Below, in pieces: positions 9,266 through 17,329 of a stretch of DNA of 64,000 bases. Position numbers and translations under genes: made by a program. Numbering within the stretch: position 1 is the first letter of the stretch; every line of letters begins with the position of its first letter. The DNA comes from Clostridia bacterium (lineage in GTDB: Bacteria > Bacillota > Clostridia > Christensenellales > CAG-138). Below the pieces are notes generated by a model. The model ran no database searches. It saw nothing but the letters and a program-made list of their open reading frames with translations, and was not told the origin of the DNA. Location of the stretch: NCBI GenBank assembly GCA_017407205.1, contig JAFQXA010000012.1, forward strand, positions 58,448 to 122,447. The letters are read 5' to 3'.

Positions 9266-9796
9266 CTACTTGATGATTTTTTCATGTTTTTTCCAGTTGA
9301 AAATCTCATAGCAATCCGTCCGCCTAAAGAGTTTACGCCAAAGGCTCTTAGGTGCCTTGATTTTTCTGATTGTTTCTTGAAGCTCATCCATATCATTCCA
9401 TTCTTCTTCAACTGTATCACGGAATATACCGTCAAAAAACCACGCACTGTTTTTCGCATTGGTCGCAAAGATAACCCAAACTCTTCCTAATAAGATACTC
9501 TGTATTTCATCTATCAATTCTCGCGAAAGTATATCATCCGGGCAGTCAAACATTTCGTACCAAAAACCGCCAAACTCTAAATCATAGAATTGGGGATTAT
9601 CGGATGCATCTTTGAATATAATCTCAATGTTTTTGCTGTGATTAGGATTCTGTATTGTAAGCAAGCAAAATGCACCTGTATCTTCAGTAGGTCTAAATCC
9701 TTTTTTGACATAAAACTCACTGCGACTCGGTTCAACCGTCAACACATGCTGTATGCCGTTATCATCAAGCAATTTCTGCACTTCACTTAAATTCAC
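9266..9796 (-). CDS. Hypothetical cytosolic protein, 176 aa
   Basis: Unrecognised. Soluble, acidic in the middle and basic at the C-terminus (WRKLFRR, WKKHEKIIK). Aromatic-rich segments EFGGFWYEMFDCPDD and NSAWFFDGIFRDTVEEEWNDMDE are typical of small immunity-type proteins. Two GTG codons could start it (9805 or 9796); 9796 is preferred because GGTGA lies five bases upstream, while the first GTG is too close to its AAGG. It is in line with its neighbours on the minus strand, 38 bases upstream of the DUF4304-type gene. Confidence 0.65.
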   Translation of the reverse strand: MNLSEVQKLLDDNGIQHVLTVEPSRSEFYVKKGFRPTEDTGAFCLLTIQNPNHSKNIEIIFKDASDNPQFYDLEFGGFWYEMFDCPDDILSRELIDEIQSILLGRVWVIFATNAKNSAWFFDGIFRDTVEEEWNDMDELQETIRKIKAPKSLWRKLFRRTDCYEIFNWKKHEKIIK

Positions 9797-9817
9797 AATA
9801 TTCACCGCCTTCTCTCA

Positions 9818-10348
9818 TTATCTTTCCAAGTAGCGCTTCCAGTATTGTGCATATCTTGTTCCCCAGCTTACAGATGTGATTTGAGAATATCGAATTTCCA
9901 AACCATCTTCATCCCATATTCCATCTGCGTCAAACGGTTTAAAATACAGCTTGTCTTTTAATACTTTTTCGATAACGCCAATAGCAAATTGTCCGTTAAA
10001 CTCATCTTCAATTCGGATGTATGTGTCCAATTTAGATAATGATTCAAAAATGCTCTGCCAACTGCTGATGTCAATACCGGGATCCACCACCCGGTCTGCA
10101 ACACCAAACAGTTTATTGATTTCACTGCACTTGTCATCTTTTATTTCTGCTTTTTTAAGGTGGGAAATTTTACGAACACAATATCCGTCCAGAATAAAAT
10201 CATCCTCTTTCTGTCCCAAGATGAACTTATCATTTACCGCATTGGGATAGTAATAAAAATAATTTTGATCGTATGTAAAATAGCATCGGCAAATTGCCGT
10301 TTCTCGGATTCCTCTTTGAATCAAATCAATCTTTTCTTGCTTTTTCAT
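9818..10348 (-). CDS. Hypothetical cytosolic protein, 176 aa
   Basis: Unrecognised soluble protein. N-terminal part has CRCYFTYDQNYFYYYPNAV; the C-terminal half looks like a small beta-barrel (FAIGVIEKVLKDKLYFKPFDADGIWDEDGLEI) followed by YSQITSVSWGTRYAQYWKRYLER. Similar short proteins of unknown function are common in Clostridia. Strong AAAGGAGGACGG precedes the ATG. It is the second gene of the small-protein run between spoIVB-tail copies A and B. Confidence 0.65.
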   Translation of the reverse strand: MKKQEKIDLIQRGIRETAICRCYFTYDQNYFYYYPNAVNDKFILGQKEDDFILDGYCVRKISHLKKAEIKDDKCSEINKLFGVADRVVDPGIDISSWQSIFESLSKLDTYIRIEDEFNGQFAIGVIEKVLKDKLYFKPFDADGIWDEDGLEIRYSQITSVSWGTRYAQYWKRYLER

Positions 10349-10476
10349 CTTGCCGTCCTCCTTTTAATATCAAAAGAATTCTGTACAGCGGTTCATATCA
10401 TTTTAATTATAACACAAAAACAAGTTATTGCAGAAACTAAGAGTCCGGCTTACTCCTTGTTTTATGCTGCACATGA

Positions 10477-11004
10477 TTAAGATCCAGGAGAAAGTTCTTC
10501 TATATATACAATAACATTGCCGATCTTGGAAAAGAGGTATGGATGAACATATCCGATTTTTAAGTATTGACCATCACCGGAAATAACGCCACCATGGGAT
10601 TTAGAGTTGTGATAACCTTGCTGAATCGCATAATCTGAATAAGAAAAATAAACACCATTGATTTCAAAAGATTCGTTCGAACGACCTTCGTAAGGCATTG
10701 GGTCAAAATTTTCTACGTATCCTTCAACAATTTCGTACTCACCACGCTCATACGCCCCAATAATTTTGGAGTACATACTAATTTCACTTGTAATCAAGAT
10801 CAATGAAATCAAGCCAACGAAAATGCCCGCATAAATACAGAAGATGCGTACAATACGCTTGGCTGATTGCGACATCTTTCTTCCTTGTTTCAATGCATCT
10901 TTTTCTATTATTTTCGGAAAAAGTATAATAACAGCAAGCATAAGAGTCGGCATTAAAGTAATGAGACTAAATTGATAGTGTGCTTCATATAAAACTGTTC
11001 CCAT
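10477..11004 (-). CDS. Two-TM membrane protein with extracytoplasmic domain, 175 aa
   Basis: Unrecognised. Two hydrophobic helices (about residues 10-30 and 52-75, the latter IFCIYAGIFVGLISLILI) flank a basic loop with KQGRKMSQSAKR. A soluble domain of about 90 residues follows, with a GEYEIVEGYVENFDPMPYEG segment and several aromatic residues. The ATG at 11004 has GGTGA upstream; a longer TTG start at 11058 would fall in the terminator hairpin of repeat copy A and is rejected. First gene of the small-protein module. Confidence 0.65.
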   Translation of the reverse strand: MGTVLYEAHYQFSLITLMPTLMLAVIILFPKIIEKDALKQGRKMSQSAKRIVRIFCIYAGIFVGLISLILITSEISMYSKIIGAYERGEYEIVEGYVENFDPMPYEGRSNESFEINGVYFSYSDYAIQQGYHNSKSHGGVISGDGQYLKIGYVHPYLFSKIGNVIVYIEELSPGS

Positions 11005-11055
11005 TTGCTTCACCGTCCTTTTTTCGATAATATCACAGGCGGTGTAATCGTGCAA

Positions 11056-11083
11056 CAAAAAGCAGGGGGCTGCTACCCCCCGC
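11056..11083 (-). terminator. Terminator attached to spoIVB-tail copy A
   Basis: Minus strand: AGCGGGGGG, loop, CCCCCTGCT, then TTTTTG. It begins at the stop codon of the decayed spoIVB tail, so it looks like an original spoIVB terminator carried along. Confidence 0.75.
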
Positions 11084-11120
11084 TATGCCGCTTCTTCAAG
11101 CATATTTTTGATATAGAGAC
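11083..11120 (-). repeat. Decayed spoIVB 3'-end copy A
   Basis: The minus strand reads LYIKNMLEEAA then TAG, matching the end of SpoIVB (FIENMLEVAG) with one extra codon. It is followed at once by a strong terminator. No start or full ORF accompanies it. Confidence 0.75.
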
Positions 11121-11198
11121 AATAATTTTAAGTCAATAACGGCTATGTAAGATTCACTGCATAGCTTTTATATATGCATTCTATTCTGTTTGCTGAAT

Positions 11199-11897
11199 TT
11201 ACTTAACGGTCGTTTGTCTCTTTTTCATTTTTTGCCAGCTGATATATCCATATATGTCATTTACAAAAAAAACAATGAAACATACTACAACCGAAATGTA
11301 TCTCGCATCATATAAACTTGCCAATATCCACAAAATAATTAAAACAATATCATTTGCAGCATAAGCCAATGCAAAATAAGAACTTCTTCTAAAAGTAAGG
11401 TATACTGCAAGAAAACTTGTAGTTACAGATATTGTACTTGGCAGAATATTTGCCGTTTCAAAATACTTTAAGATAAAGTAGAACAAAACAGTAATTGCTG
11501 CTGTCATTGCCCACATAAACATTGTTTCAGTTTTGCTAATGGTGTTCACTTTAACCTCTGCTTTGTTCCCCTGATATGGATTCCTCAGCCAGGAAATCAG
11601 CGCAAATACAGCCATTGGCATCGTCATGCCAAGATATGTAATCATTTCTCCATAATAAGCAAAGGTAAAGGAAATGATCCCATACAACAAACTAAATATT
11701 ACCATTAGAAATTGACCAAACGGATTTCCTTTGGCGTTAAAAATCAGCGATGTAACACCTATTAACGATGCGATTAATATTAGATAGTTTCCCCCACCAA
11801 AGATGCAAAATGATAGCACAATTAGCATTACTGATGAACACCATAATACAATTTCGGGCTTTGAAAAATAGCCTGTTGTTCCCTTCCGGCTAAACAT
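11199..11897 (-). CDS. pnuC: PnuC-family nicotinamide riboside/vitamin transporter, 232 aa
   Basis: Facilitator of the PnuC group, which takes up nicotinamide riboside (or, in sub-groups, other vitamins) for trapping by phosphorylation. Seven to eight hydrophobic helices; ISWLRNPYQGNKAEVKV after helix 4 and the C-terminal VNDIYGYISWQKMKKRQ are family hallmarks. The ATG at 11897 has GGAGG upstream; a longer in-frame start at 11930 would lie in the leader hairpin. It sits alone between spoIVB and repeat copy A, behind a structured leader. Substrate cannot be told from the sequence by eye. Note the possible NAD link to the TIR protein in the same island. Confidence 0.85.
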   Translation of the reverse strand: MFSRKGTTGYFSKPEIVLWCSSVMLIVLSFCIFGGGNYLILIASLIGVTSLIFNAKGNPFGQFLMVIFSLLYGIISFTFAYYGEMITYLGMTMPMAVFALISWLRNPYQGNKAEVKVNTISKTETMFMWAMTAAITVLFYFILKYFETANILPSTISVTTSFLAVYLTFRRSSYFALAYAANDIVLIILWILASLYDARYISVVVCFIVFFVNDIYGYISWQKMKKRQTTVK

Positions 11898-11907
11898 AAT
11901 AACCTCC

Positions 11908-11965
11908 AAAAAAAGCATCCGTACACACATCTTCTAAGACCTAACGATGTGCAAACGAATGCTTT
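11908..11965 (-). promoter_or_regulatory. Structured leader hairpin upstream of pnuC
   Basis: Minus strand: outer stem AAAGCATTCG / CGGATGCTTT, inner stem GCACATC / GATGTGT, then seven T and the GGAGG site. It could be an attenuator or small riboswitch that terminates transcription or hides the ribosome site. No known riboswitch core (for example TPP CTGAGA) was found. Confidence 0.5.
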
Positions 11966-12007
11966 GAACATTCTACTACTCGGTAGCAGTTTAACAGTAT
12001 TTTTCAT

Positions 12008-12036
12008 AGTTTAACACAAAAGTGATGCCAATTCAA
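12008..12036 (-). promoter_or_regulatory. Candidate pnuC promoter
   Basis: Minus strand TTGAAT, 17 bases, TAAACT, about 110 bases before the pnuC start, which would give a leader containing the hairpin at 11908-11965. Confidence 0.35.
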
Positions 12037-12089
12037 GTTTGTGAACTTCATTGTAACACACAAAGAAGCACAGAGCCCTGTCTTTATTC

Positions 12090-13337
12090 TCACCCTGCCA
12101 CTTCAAGCATATTTTCAATAAAGATACCGTAACCCCGTGTGGGATCATTTACTAAAACGTGGGTGACAGCACCTATAAGTTTTCCGTCCTGGATTATAGG
12201 CGAGCCACTCATTCCCTGAACTATACCGCCTGTTTTATCAAGAAGCCTTTTGTCGGTTATTTCAATTACCATATCCTTTTCGTTGCGGTCTTGCTGTCTG
12301 TATACTTTCAGTATTCTGCATTTGTACTCCACGATTCCGTCCTCTGAAACTGTGCTTAAAATCGAAGCTTCGCCCTCTTTTACCTCGTCCTTGTACCCTG
12401 CTTCAAGTCCGTTTGGGTAGAGTTTATTTTCAAGGTCGGTATACATTTTTCCGTAAAGCCCTTTATTGCTGTTTGTCTCAATGGCACCAAGCTTTAGGCT
12501 AAGGTTTGAAAATGCACCCATAAGCTCACCGGGGCTTCCCTGTTCTCCTTTTTTCACATCACGGACTTCGGCGAGCACTATGTCGCCATGCTCTGCTACA
12601 AGCAATGCACCCGTATCTATATCCGTTATAGCGTGCCCGAGTGCTCCAAACTTTTTGTCGGACATTCTGTAAAAAGAAAGCGTACCTATTCCGATGCTGC
12701 TGTCACGCACCCACAAGCCGAGCTTGTATTCATTGTCGGTTATATCAAACCGCGGTGTAACTTCAAAATCTAAACTTTCGCCATTTCTTATAACCTTAAC
12801 GCTTACAACCTTGTTGCTTTCATTGTTGCAAAGTCGTGTAACATCCTTTGCACTTCTTATCTTTTCGCCATTTATTTCAATGACTATATCCCCTGCCTCA
12901 AGTCCTGCTTTTTGTGCAGGACGGCTGTAAAACGAATCGCCCGTATTTACATCTCCAAAGCCTACAATAAGTGCTCCTTGAGTGTGAAGTCTTACTCCAA
13001 TGCTCGCTCCGCCCGGCATCAGGTAAACGCTTTCACGAACACAGGCATTCACGGTTTTTACAGGGATTCCGCACACTTTAAGCGTTACTGTGTTTTCGCT
13101 TTTTTCGCCCAAGCTTTCTGATAAATCACCCGAAACACGAACAGAGTCGCTCCCCCAAATACTTATCGGCACATATCCTTGCATAAGCGGTTCAAGCATT
13201 TTTACATCATAGATATTCGAGCCGTTTTCGATATTACGCAAAGCAGTCATTTCGGGTAAAAGGTTTATTGCAATAAGCAGGGCAACAAGCAAGCAACCGA
13301 TTGTCCGTTTACCGATTTTCAAGATTTTATTATCCAT
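12090..13337 (-). CDS. spoIVB: SpoIVB peptidase (S55), 415 aa
   Basis: Forespore serine protease that is secreted into the intermembrane space and cleaves SpoIVFA to trigger pro-sigma-K processing. N-terminal membrane anchor (about 12-28), PDZ domain (about 110-195), then the S55 domain with H235 in GALGH and S377 in GMSGSP, equivalent to H236 and S378 of Bacillus. Usual length. It follows recN, as in most spore formers, but is not followed by spo0A; the accessory island comes next. Three extra copies of its last 40-70 bases lie downstream. Confidence 0.96.
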   Translation of the reverse strand: MDNKILKIGKRTIGCLLVALLIAINLLPEMTALRNIENGSNIYDVKMLEPLMQGYVPISIWGSDSVRVSGDLSESLGEKSENTVTLKVCGIPVKTVNACVRESVYLMPGGASIGVRLHTQGALIVGFGDVNTGDSFYSRPAQKAGLEAGDIVIEINGEKIRSAKDVTRLCNNESNKVVSVKVIRNGESLDFEVTPRFDITDNEYKLGLWVRDSSIGIGTLSFYRMSDKKFGALGHAITDIDTGALLVAEHGDIVLAEVRDVKKGEQGSPGELMGAFSNLSLKLGAIETNSNKGLYGKMYTDLENKLYPNGLEAGYKDEVKEGEASILSTVSEDGIVEYKCRILKVYRQQDRNEKDMVIEITDKRLLDKTGGIVQGMSGSPIIQDGKLIGAVTHVLVNDPTRGYGIFIENMLEVAG

Positions 13338-13347
13338 AGCACGCTCC

Positions 13348-13385
13348 TAAAAACAAAACAGTACGGAGTTTATTTTCCGTACTGT
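13348..13385 (-). terminator. Terminator between recN and spoIVB
   Basis: 10-bp perfect stem ACAGTACGGA / TCCGTACTGT with 8-base loop, followed on the minus strand by TTTGTTTTT. It ends just before the spoIVB ribosome site. Confidence 0.85.
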
Positions 13386-13419
13386 GTATGTTTTCCTTAT
13401 AACTTAAAGCGTATTCACA

Positions 13420-15087
13420 CTACTTTTTTGAAACAAGCTGTCTTGCGTGTTCAAGTGCTGTTTCTTCAAATTCACTTCCGCCAAGCATTTTGGCAATTGC
13501 CTTAACTGCACCGTCTTCATCAAGCAATTTAACCTCGACAACGGTTTTTTCGCCATCATCTTTTTTTATTACCTCATGATGGTTCTCTGAAAGTGCCGCA
13601 ATTTGCGGAAGATGAGTCACGCAGATGACCTGACGCTTCTTTGCAATTTTCTTCATCTTTTCGCCGACAGCGTCTGCCACCTTACCGCTTATGCCTGTAT
13701 CAATTTCATCAAAAATCATCGTTTCAATGTCATCATTATCGGCAAATACCGTTTTAAATGACAGCATTATTCTTGACATTTCACCGCCTGATGCGACATA
13801 TGCTAAGCCTTTCAACGCTTCACCTGAGTTTGCAGAAAGCATAAACACCGCATTATCCATTCCGTTTTCGTCAAACGCTTCTTCGCACTTTTGAGAGAAC
13901 GCAACCTCAAAGCGAGCCTTTTCCATTCCAAGCTCGGAAAGTTCTTTAAGCAATCTTGTTTCAAGCTCTTTTGCAACAGACTTTCTTATATCGCTCAATA
14001 TTGCACTTTCTTTTGCATACTCTGTCTTTATGTCCGCAAGCTCGCCCATATATTTTTCGTTTTCCTGAGAAGACTTTAAAAGTGCATCAAGCTCTTTTTC
14101 ACATTCTTTTTTATATTCGAGTACGCTTTCTATACTTCCACCATACTTGCGTTTTAAGGTTGAAAGCAAATCAATACGCTGTTCTACCTCATCGATGCGT
14201 GAAGGATCAAAGTCAAAATTTAGCTTCATATCGCGAAGTTCTTCCTTTATATCCTCGGCTGCATAATACACATCATTAAGCTTTTCAGTCATTTGTTCGT
14301 ATTCTTTTGAGAACTCGGAAACTGATGACATTTCACTTGCAGCCATGGAAAGTGCCGAAAGTGCATCCTTATCTCCTGCGAGCATATAATAAGCCGATTC
14401 TATTGCATTCATTATCTTCTCTGCATTATTAAGAAGTTTGCGTTCTTCCTTCAGCTCCTCATCCTCGCCTATACGCAAAGCGGCACTTTCAATCTCGTTT
14501 ATCCTGAACGATAAAATGTCAAGCTCTCGTTCTCGTTCTGCCTCGCTCATAAAGCCCGAAAGCATCTTCTTTCTGATTTCATGATAACGCTTTGAAAGAT
14601 ATTCTGTTTTTTCCTTTTGTTTTGCTATTTCTTTTCCGCCAAACGCATCAAGAAAATAAATGTGTGAGTCTTCGTCCATGAGCTTTTGATGCTCGTGCTG
14701 GCCGTGTATATCAACAAGTATATCGGAAACCTTTTTTAATACAGCCAGAGTTACAGGTGCTGAATTTATACGGCATACATTTTTGCCCTGCATGGAAAGC
14801 TCTCTTGACAAAATAAGCTCGTCTTCACATTCAATGCCCGTTTCCTCCAGGATTGCATTTACTGCATCATTTTTCAAAACATCAAAAACAGCGACGACCT
14901 TTGCTTTGTCGGCGCCCGTTTTTATAAGCTCTTTTGTTGCACGCTCACCAAGCACAAGGTTTACGGCATCTATAATTATGGACTTACCTGCACCCGTTTC
15001 ACCCGTCAAAACATTGAATCCTTTTTCAAAGTCTATTTCAAGCTTATTTATGAGTGCAACATTTTCAATATACAGTTTTGAGAGCAT
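13420..15087 (-). CDS. recN: DNA repair protein RecN
   Basis: SMC-like ATPase acting early in double-strand-break repair. Walker A GETGAGKS at the N-terminus, a long coiled-coil middle (about 150-350), and C-terminal ABC signature ASGGEMSRIML followed by Walker B MIFDEIDTGISG and the VTHLPQIAA segment. At 555 residues it is full length. It lies 24 bases after argR in the conserved argR-recN-spoIVB order. Confidence 0.97.
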   Translation of the reverse strand: MLSKLYIENVALINKLEIDFEKGFNVLTGETGAGKSIIIDAVNLVLGERATKELIKTGADKAKVVAVFDVLKNDAVNAILEETGIECEDELILSRELSMQGKNVCRINSAPVTLAVLKKVSDILVDIHGQHEHQKLMDEDSHIYFLDAFGGKEIAKQKEKTEYLSKRYHEIRKKMLSGFMSEAERERELDILSFRINEIESAALRIGEDEELKEERKLLNNAEKIMNAIESAYYMLAGDKDALSALSMAASEMSSVSEFSKEYEQMTEKLNDVYYAAEDIKEELRDMKLNFDFDPSRIDEVEQRIDLLSTLKRKYGGSIESVLEYKKECEKELDALLKSSQENEKYMGELADIKTEYAKESAILSDIRKSVAKELETRLLKELSELGMEKARFEVAFSQKCEEAFDENGMDNAVFMLSANSGEALKGLAYVASGGEMSRIMLSFKTVFADNDDIETMIFDEIDTGISGKVADAVGEKMKKIAKKRQVICVTHLPQIAALSENHHEVIKKDDGEKTVVEVKLLDEDGAVKAIAKMLGGSEFEETALEHARQLVSKK

Positions 15088-15111
15088 TAAACCAAACCTC
15101 GATTAAACAAA

Positions 15112-15561
15112 TCAGCTGAGCATGGTACGGAAGCGTTTTTCAAGCTCTGCCGTATCATTTGCATCCTTTACCGCTACAAATATTGTATTATCGCCTGCAA
15201 TAGTTCCTGCAATTTCGGGCCACTTCATAGAGTCAACCGCTTCGGCTGCTGCATTTGCAGTACCCGAAACAGTCTTTATTATTATAAGATTGCCACAGCT
15301 TACTATTGATATTACAGAATTCATGAATATGCGGTAGAATCTATCCTTCAAGCCTGTTTCAGCCTTATCCACGGTTGCATACTTATATATACCGCCATCA
15401 AGCAATACTTTAACCAGGCGAAGCTCCTTTATATCCCTTGAAACGGTTGCCTGCGTAACATTCATACCGCTTTCACGAAGCTTTTTTGCCAAGTCATCCT
15501 GCGTTTCAATATCATATTTTTCTATAAGTCCCAATATCATTTCATGTCTTGCAGTTTTCAT
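15112..15561 (-). CDS. argR: Arginine repressor ArgR
   Basis: Hexameric arginine-dependent regulator of arginine synthesis and breakdown. N-terminal winged helix (DDLAKKLRESG, then TQATVSRDIKEL) and C-terminal arginine-binding core with the GTIAGDNTIFVA motif. 149 residues, the normal size. Lies between nadK and recN, an order kept in many Firmicutes. Confidence 0.96.
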   Translation of the reverse strand: MKTARHEMILGLIEKYDIETQDDLAKKLRESGMNVTQATVSRDIKELRLVKVLLDGGIYKYATVDKAETGLKDRFYRIFMNSVISIVSCGNLIIIKTVSGTANAAAEAVDSMKWPEIAGTIAGDNTIFVAVKDANDTAELEKRFRTMLS

Positions 15562-15584
15562 ACTAAAACCTCTTTCGGCATTTT

Positions 15585-16406
15585 TTAAGAAAGCTTATTC
15601 TTTATAAGTGTAAACAAATTCTTTTCACCAAGCGTTACAAACTTTGCTCTTTCGCTATATGCGCCAACTACTATTTCGCTTCCCTTTTCAAGTGTTTCGC
15701 AGAACATACCGTCAAGCGATAAAAAGCCGTCACTTTGCATTGTAAACTTAATATTTGAATGCATTGAAGTAACAATCGGGCGCATTGTAAGCGAATGTTG
15801 GCAAATGGGTGTTATAAGCATAACATCAAGCCCCGGTGCGACAACGGGTCCGCCTGCTGAGATCGAATACCCTGTTGCCCCCGTAGGAGTTGCAACAACA
15901 AGCCCATCACCTGAAAGCTTGCCTGCACACTTTCCGTCAACCTCTAAGTCAATCTGCGTAACACCCGAGAAGCGCTCTTTATAAAGCATTACATCGTTTA
16001 AGCATATACGCTTTTGTCCGCCGTCAACACTGCATTCAAGCATGAGCTTCTCATCAAGCGTGTATTCTCCGTTTTTAAGTTTCAAAAACGCTTCGTCAAG
16101 CATCGTAATGTCAATCTCGCTCAAAAAGCCTATACGCCCTGTATTGACACCCAAAACAGGCAACGAGTTTCTCACGGCAGTTGATGCAGCACGCAAAATA
16201 GTGCCGTCACCGCCTATTGCCACAATAAAATCAACATCGCCACCGTCAAACTCATTGTTTTCAACCGTTGAGTCATAGTCCGTACGTGCCATAACTATCT
16301 TATGTGAAAAACCGCACTTCTCAGCCGATGCTATCGCACAGGATAAAGCACCGCCCTCCTGACTGTCTTTAGGTCTCAAAAAAAATCCGATACAACCTTT
16401 TTTCAC
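15585..16406 (-). CDS. nadK: NAD kinase
   Basis: Phosphorylates NAD to NADP. Has the GGDGTILRA motif near residue 60, the NDVMLYK segment, and PTGATGYSISAGGP of the substrate site. GTG start at 16406 is chosen because GGAAGGTGA lies four bases upstream; the TTG 15 bases earlier overlaps that site. 273 residues. Upstream of argR in the superoperon. Confidence 0.95.
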   Translation of the reverse strand: MKKGCIGFFLRPKDSQEGGALSCAIASAEKCGFSHKIVMARTDYDSTVENNEFDGGDVDFIVAIGGDGTILRAASTAVRNSLPVLGVNTGRIGFLSEIDITMLDEAFLKLKNGEYTLDEKLMLECSVDGGQKRICLNDVMLYKERFSGVTQIDLEVDGKCAGKLSGDGLVVATPTGATGYSISAGGPVVAPGLDVMLITPICQHSLTMRPIVTSMHSNIKFTMQSDGFLSLDGMFCETLEKGSEIVVGAYSERAKFVTLGEKNLFTLIKNKLS

Positions 16407-16458
16407 GGATTCACCTTCCAAATTTCAATAATTAACTACATTACATAATTATACACAC

Positions 16459-16485
16459 AAAGCCCTTGAAAATTCAAGGGCTTTT
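16459..16485 (-). terminator. Hairpin after tlyA
   Basis: Stem AAAGCCCTTGAA / TTCAAGGGCTTT downstream of tlyA. The T-run on the minus strand is short (CTTTGTGTG), so it may only partly terminate before nadK. Confidence 0.55.
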
Positions 16486-16522
16486 ACCGCATAAATGCAT
16501 ATTTTTTCATTTTTTGTTATGT

Positions 16523-17329
16523 TTATGTCAAGCTTTCGTGTGCTGTATGCACGATCTCGCGAGCTTTTTCCATAATGTCAAAGGCTTCTTCACCGTCAGA
16601 ATTTTCAATATACATCAAAAATTCGATATTTCCCTTAGGACCCGTGATAGGTGAAAAATCAAGCGCCTTTATTTTAAATCCTAATTCCTTGGTGAATAAA
16701 ACGACGTTTTCTATAACCTCAATATGCACGTTTTTATCACGCACAACGCCGTTTTTGCCAACCTTTTCCCTGCCTGCTTCAAACTGGGGCTTTATCAGAA
16801 CAACACCGCAAGCCCCCTCCTTCATACAAGCTTTAAAGGTTGGAAGTATGAGTTTAACGGATATAAACGATACATCCATTCCGACAAAATCCCACAGCTC
16901 ATCAAACATATCGCTTGTCAAGTTGCGTGCGTTTGTTCTTTCCATTACAACAACACGCTCATCACTTCTGAGTGACCAATCAAGCTGACCGTAGCCTACA
17001 TCTATTGCATAAACCTTGCTTGCACCGTTTTTGAGCATACAATCGGTAAAACCGCCCGTCGATGCTCCAACGTCTGCACAGTTAAAAGTTTCAAGCTTTA
17101 TATCCCATGTTTTTATTGCTTTTGCAAGCTTTAAGCCGCCCCTGCTGACAAATGGATTGGGGTCCTCACGCACTGTCAAAACAGCATCTTCCTTTACGTT
17201 TTCGCCAGCTTTGTCTATTCTGACTTCGCCTTGATAAACAAGACCTGCCATTATGAGCGACCTTGCTTTTTCACGGCTTTGGGCAAGCCCTGCTTCAACA
17301 AGTCTTACATCAGCTCGTATATTCTTCAC
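16523..17329 (-). CDS. tlyA: TlyA-family rRNA 2'-O-methyltransferase
   Basis: Methylates rRNA; family also called hemolysin A. S4-like RNA-binding domain at the N-terminus (IRADVRLVEAGLAQSREKA), then an FtsJ-type methyltransferase core with DVGASTGGFTDCML, the SAM site, and KPQFEAGREKVGKNGVV. GTG start at 17329 overlaps the dxs stop as GTGA, with GAGGAAA upstream, so the two are coupled. A longer reading from 17377 is rejected. 268 residues. Confidence 0.94.
   Translation of the reverse strand: MKNIRADVRLVEAGLAQSREKARSLIMAGLVYQGEVRIDKAGENVKEDAVLTVREDPNPFVSRGGLKLAKAIKTWDIKLETFNCADVGASTGGFTDCMLKNGASKVYAIDVGYGQLDWSLRSDERVVVMERTNARNLTSDMFDELWDFVGMDVSFISVKLILPTFKACMKEGACGVVLIKPQFEAGREKVGKNGVVRDKNVHIEVIENVVLFTKELGFKIKALDFSPITGPKGNIEFLMYIENSDGEEAFDIMEKAREIVHTAHESLT

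Noticed and set aside
11908..12000. TPP or other known riboswitch before pnuC
   Set aside because: No CTGAGA or other remembered conserved core could be found; only an unclassified hairpin is supported.
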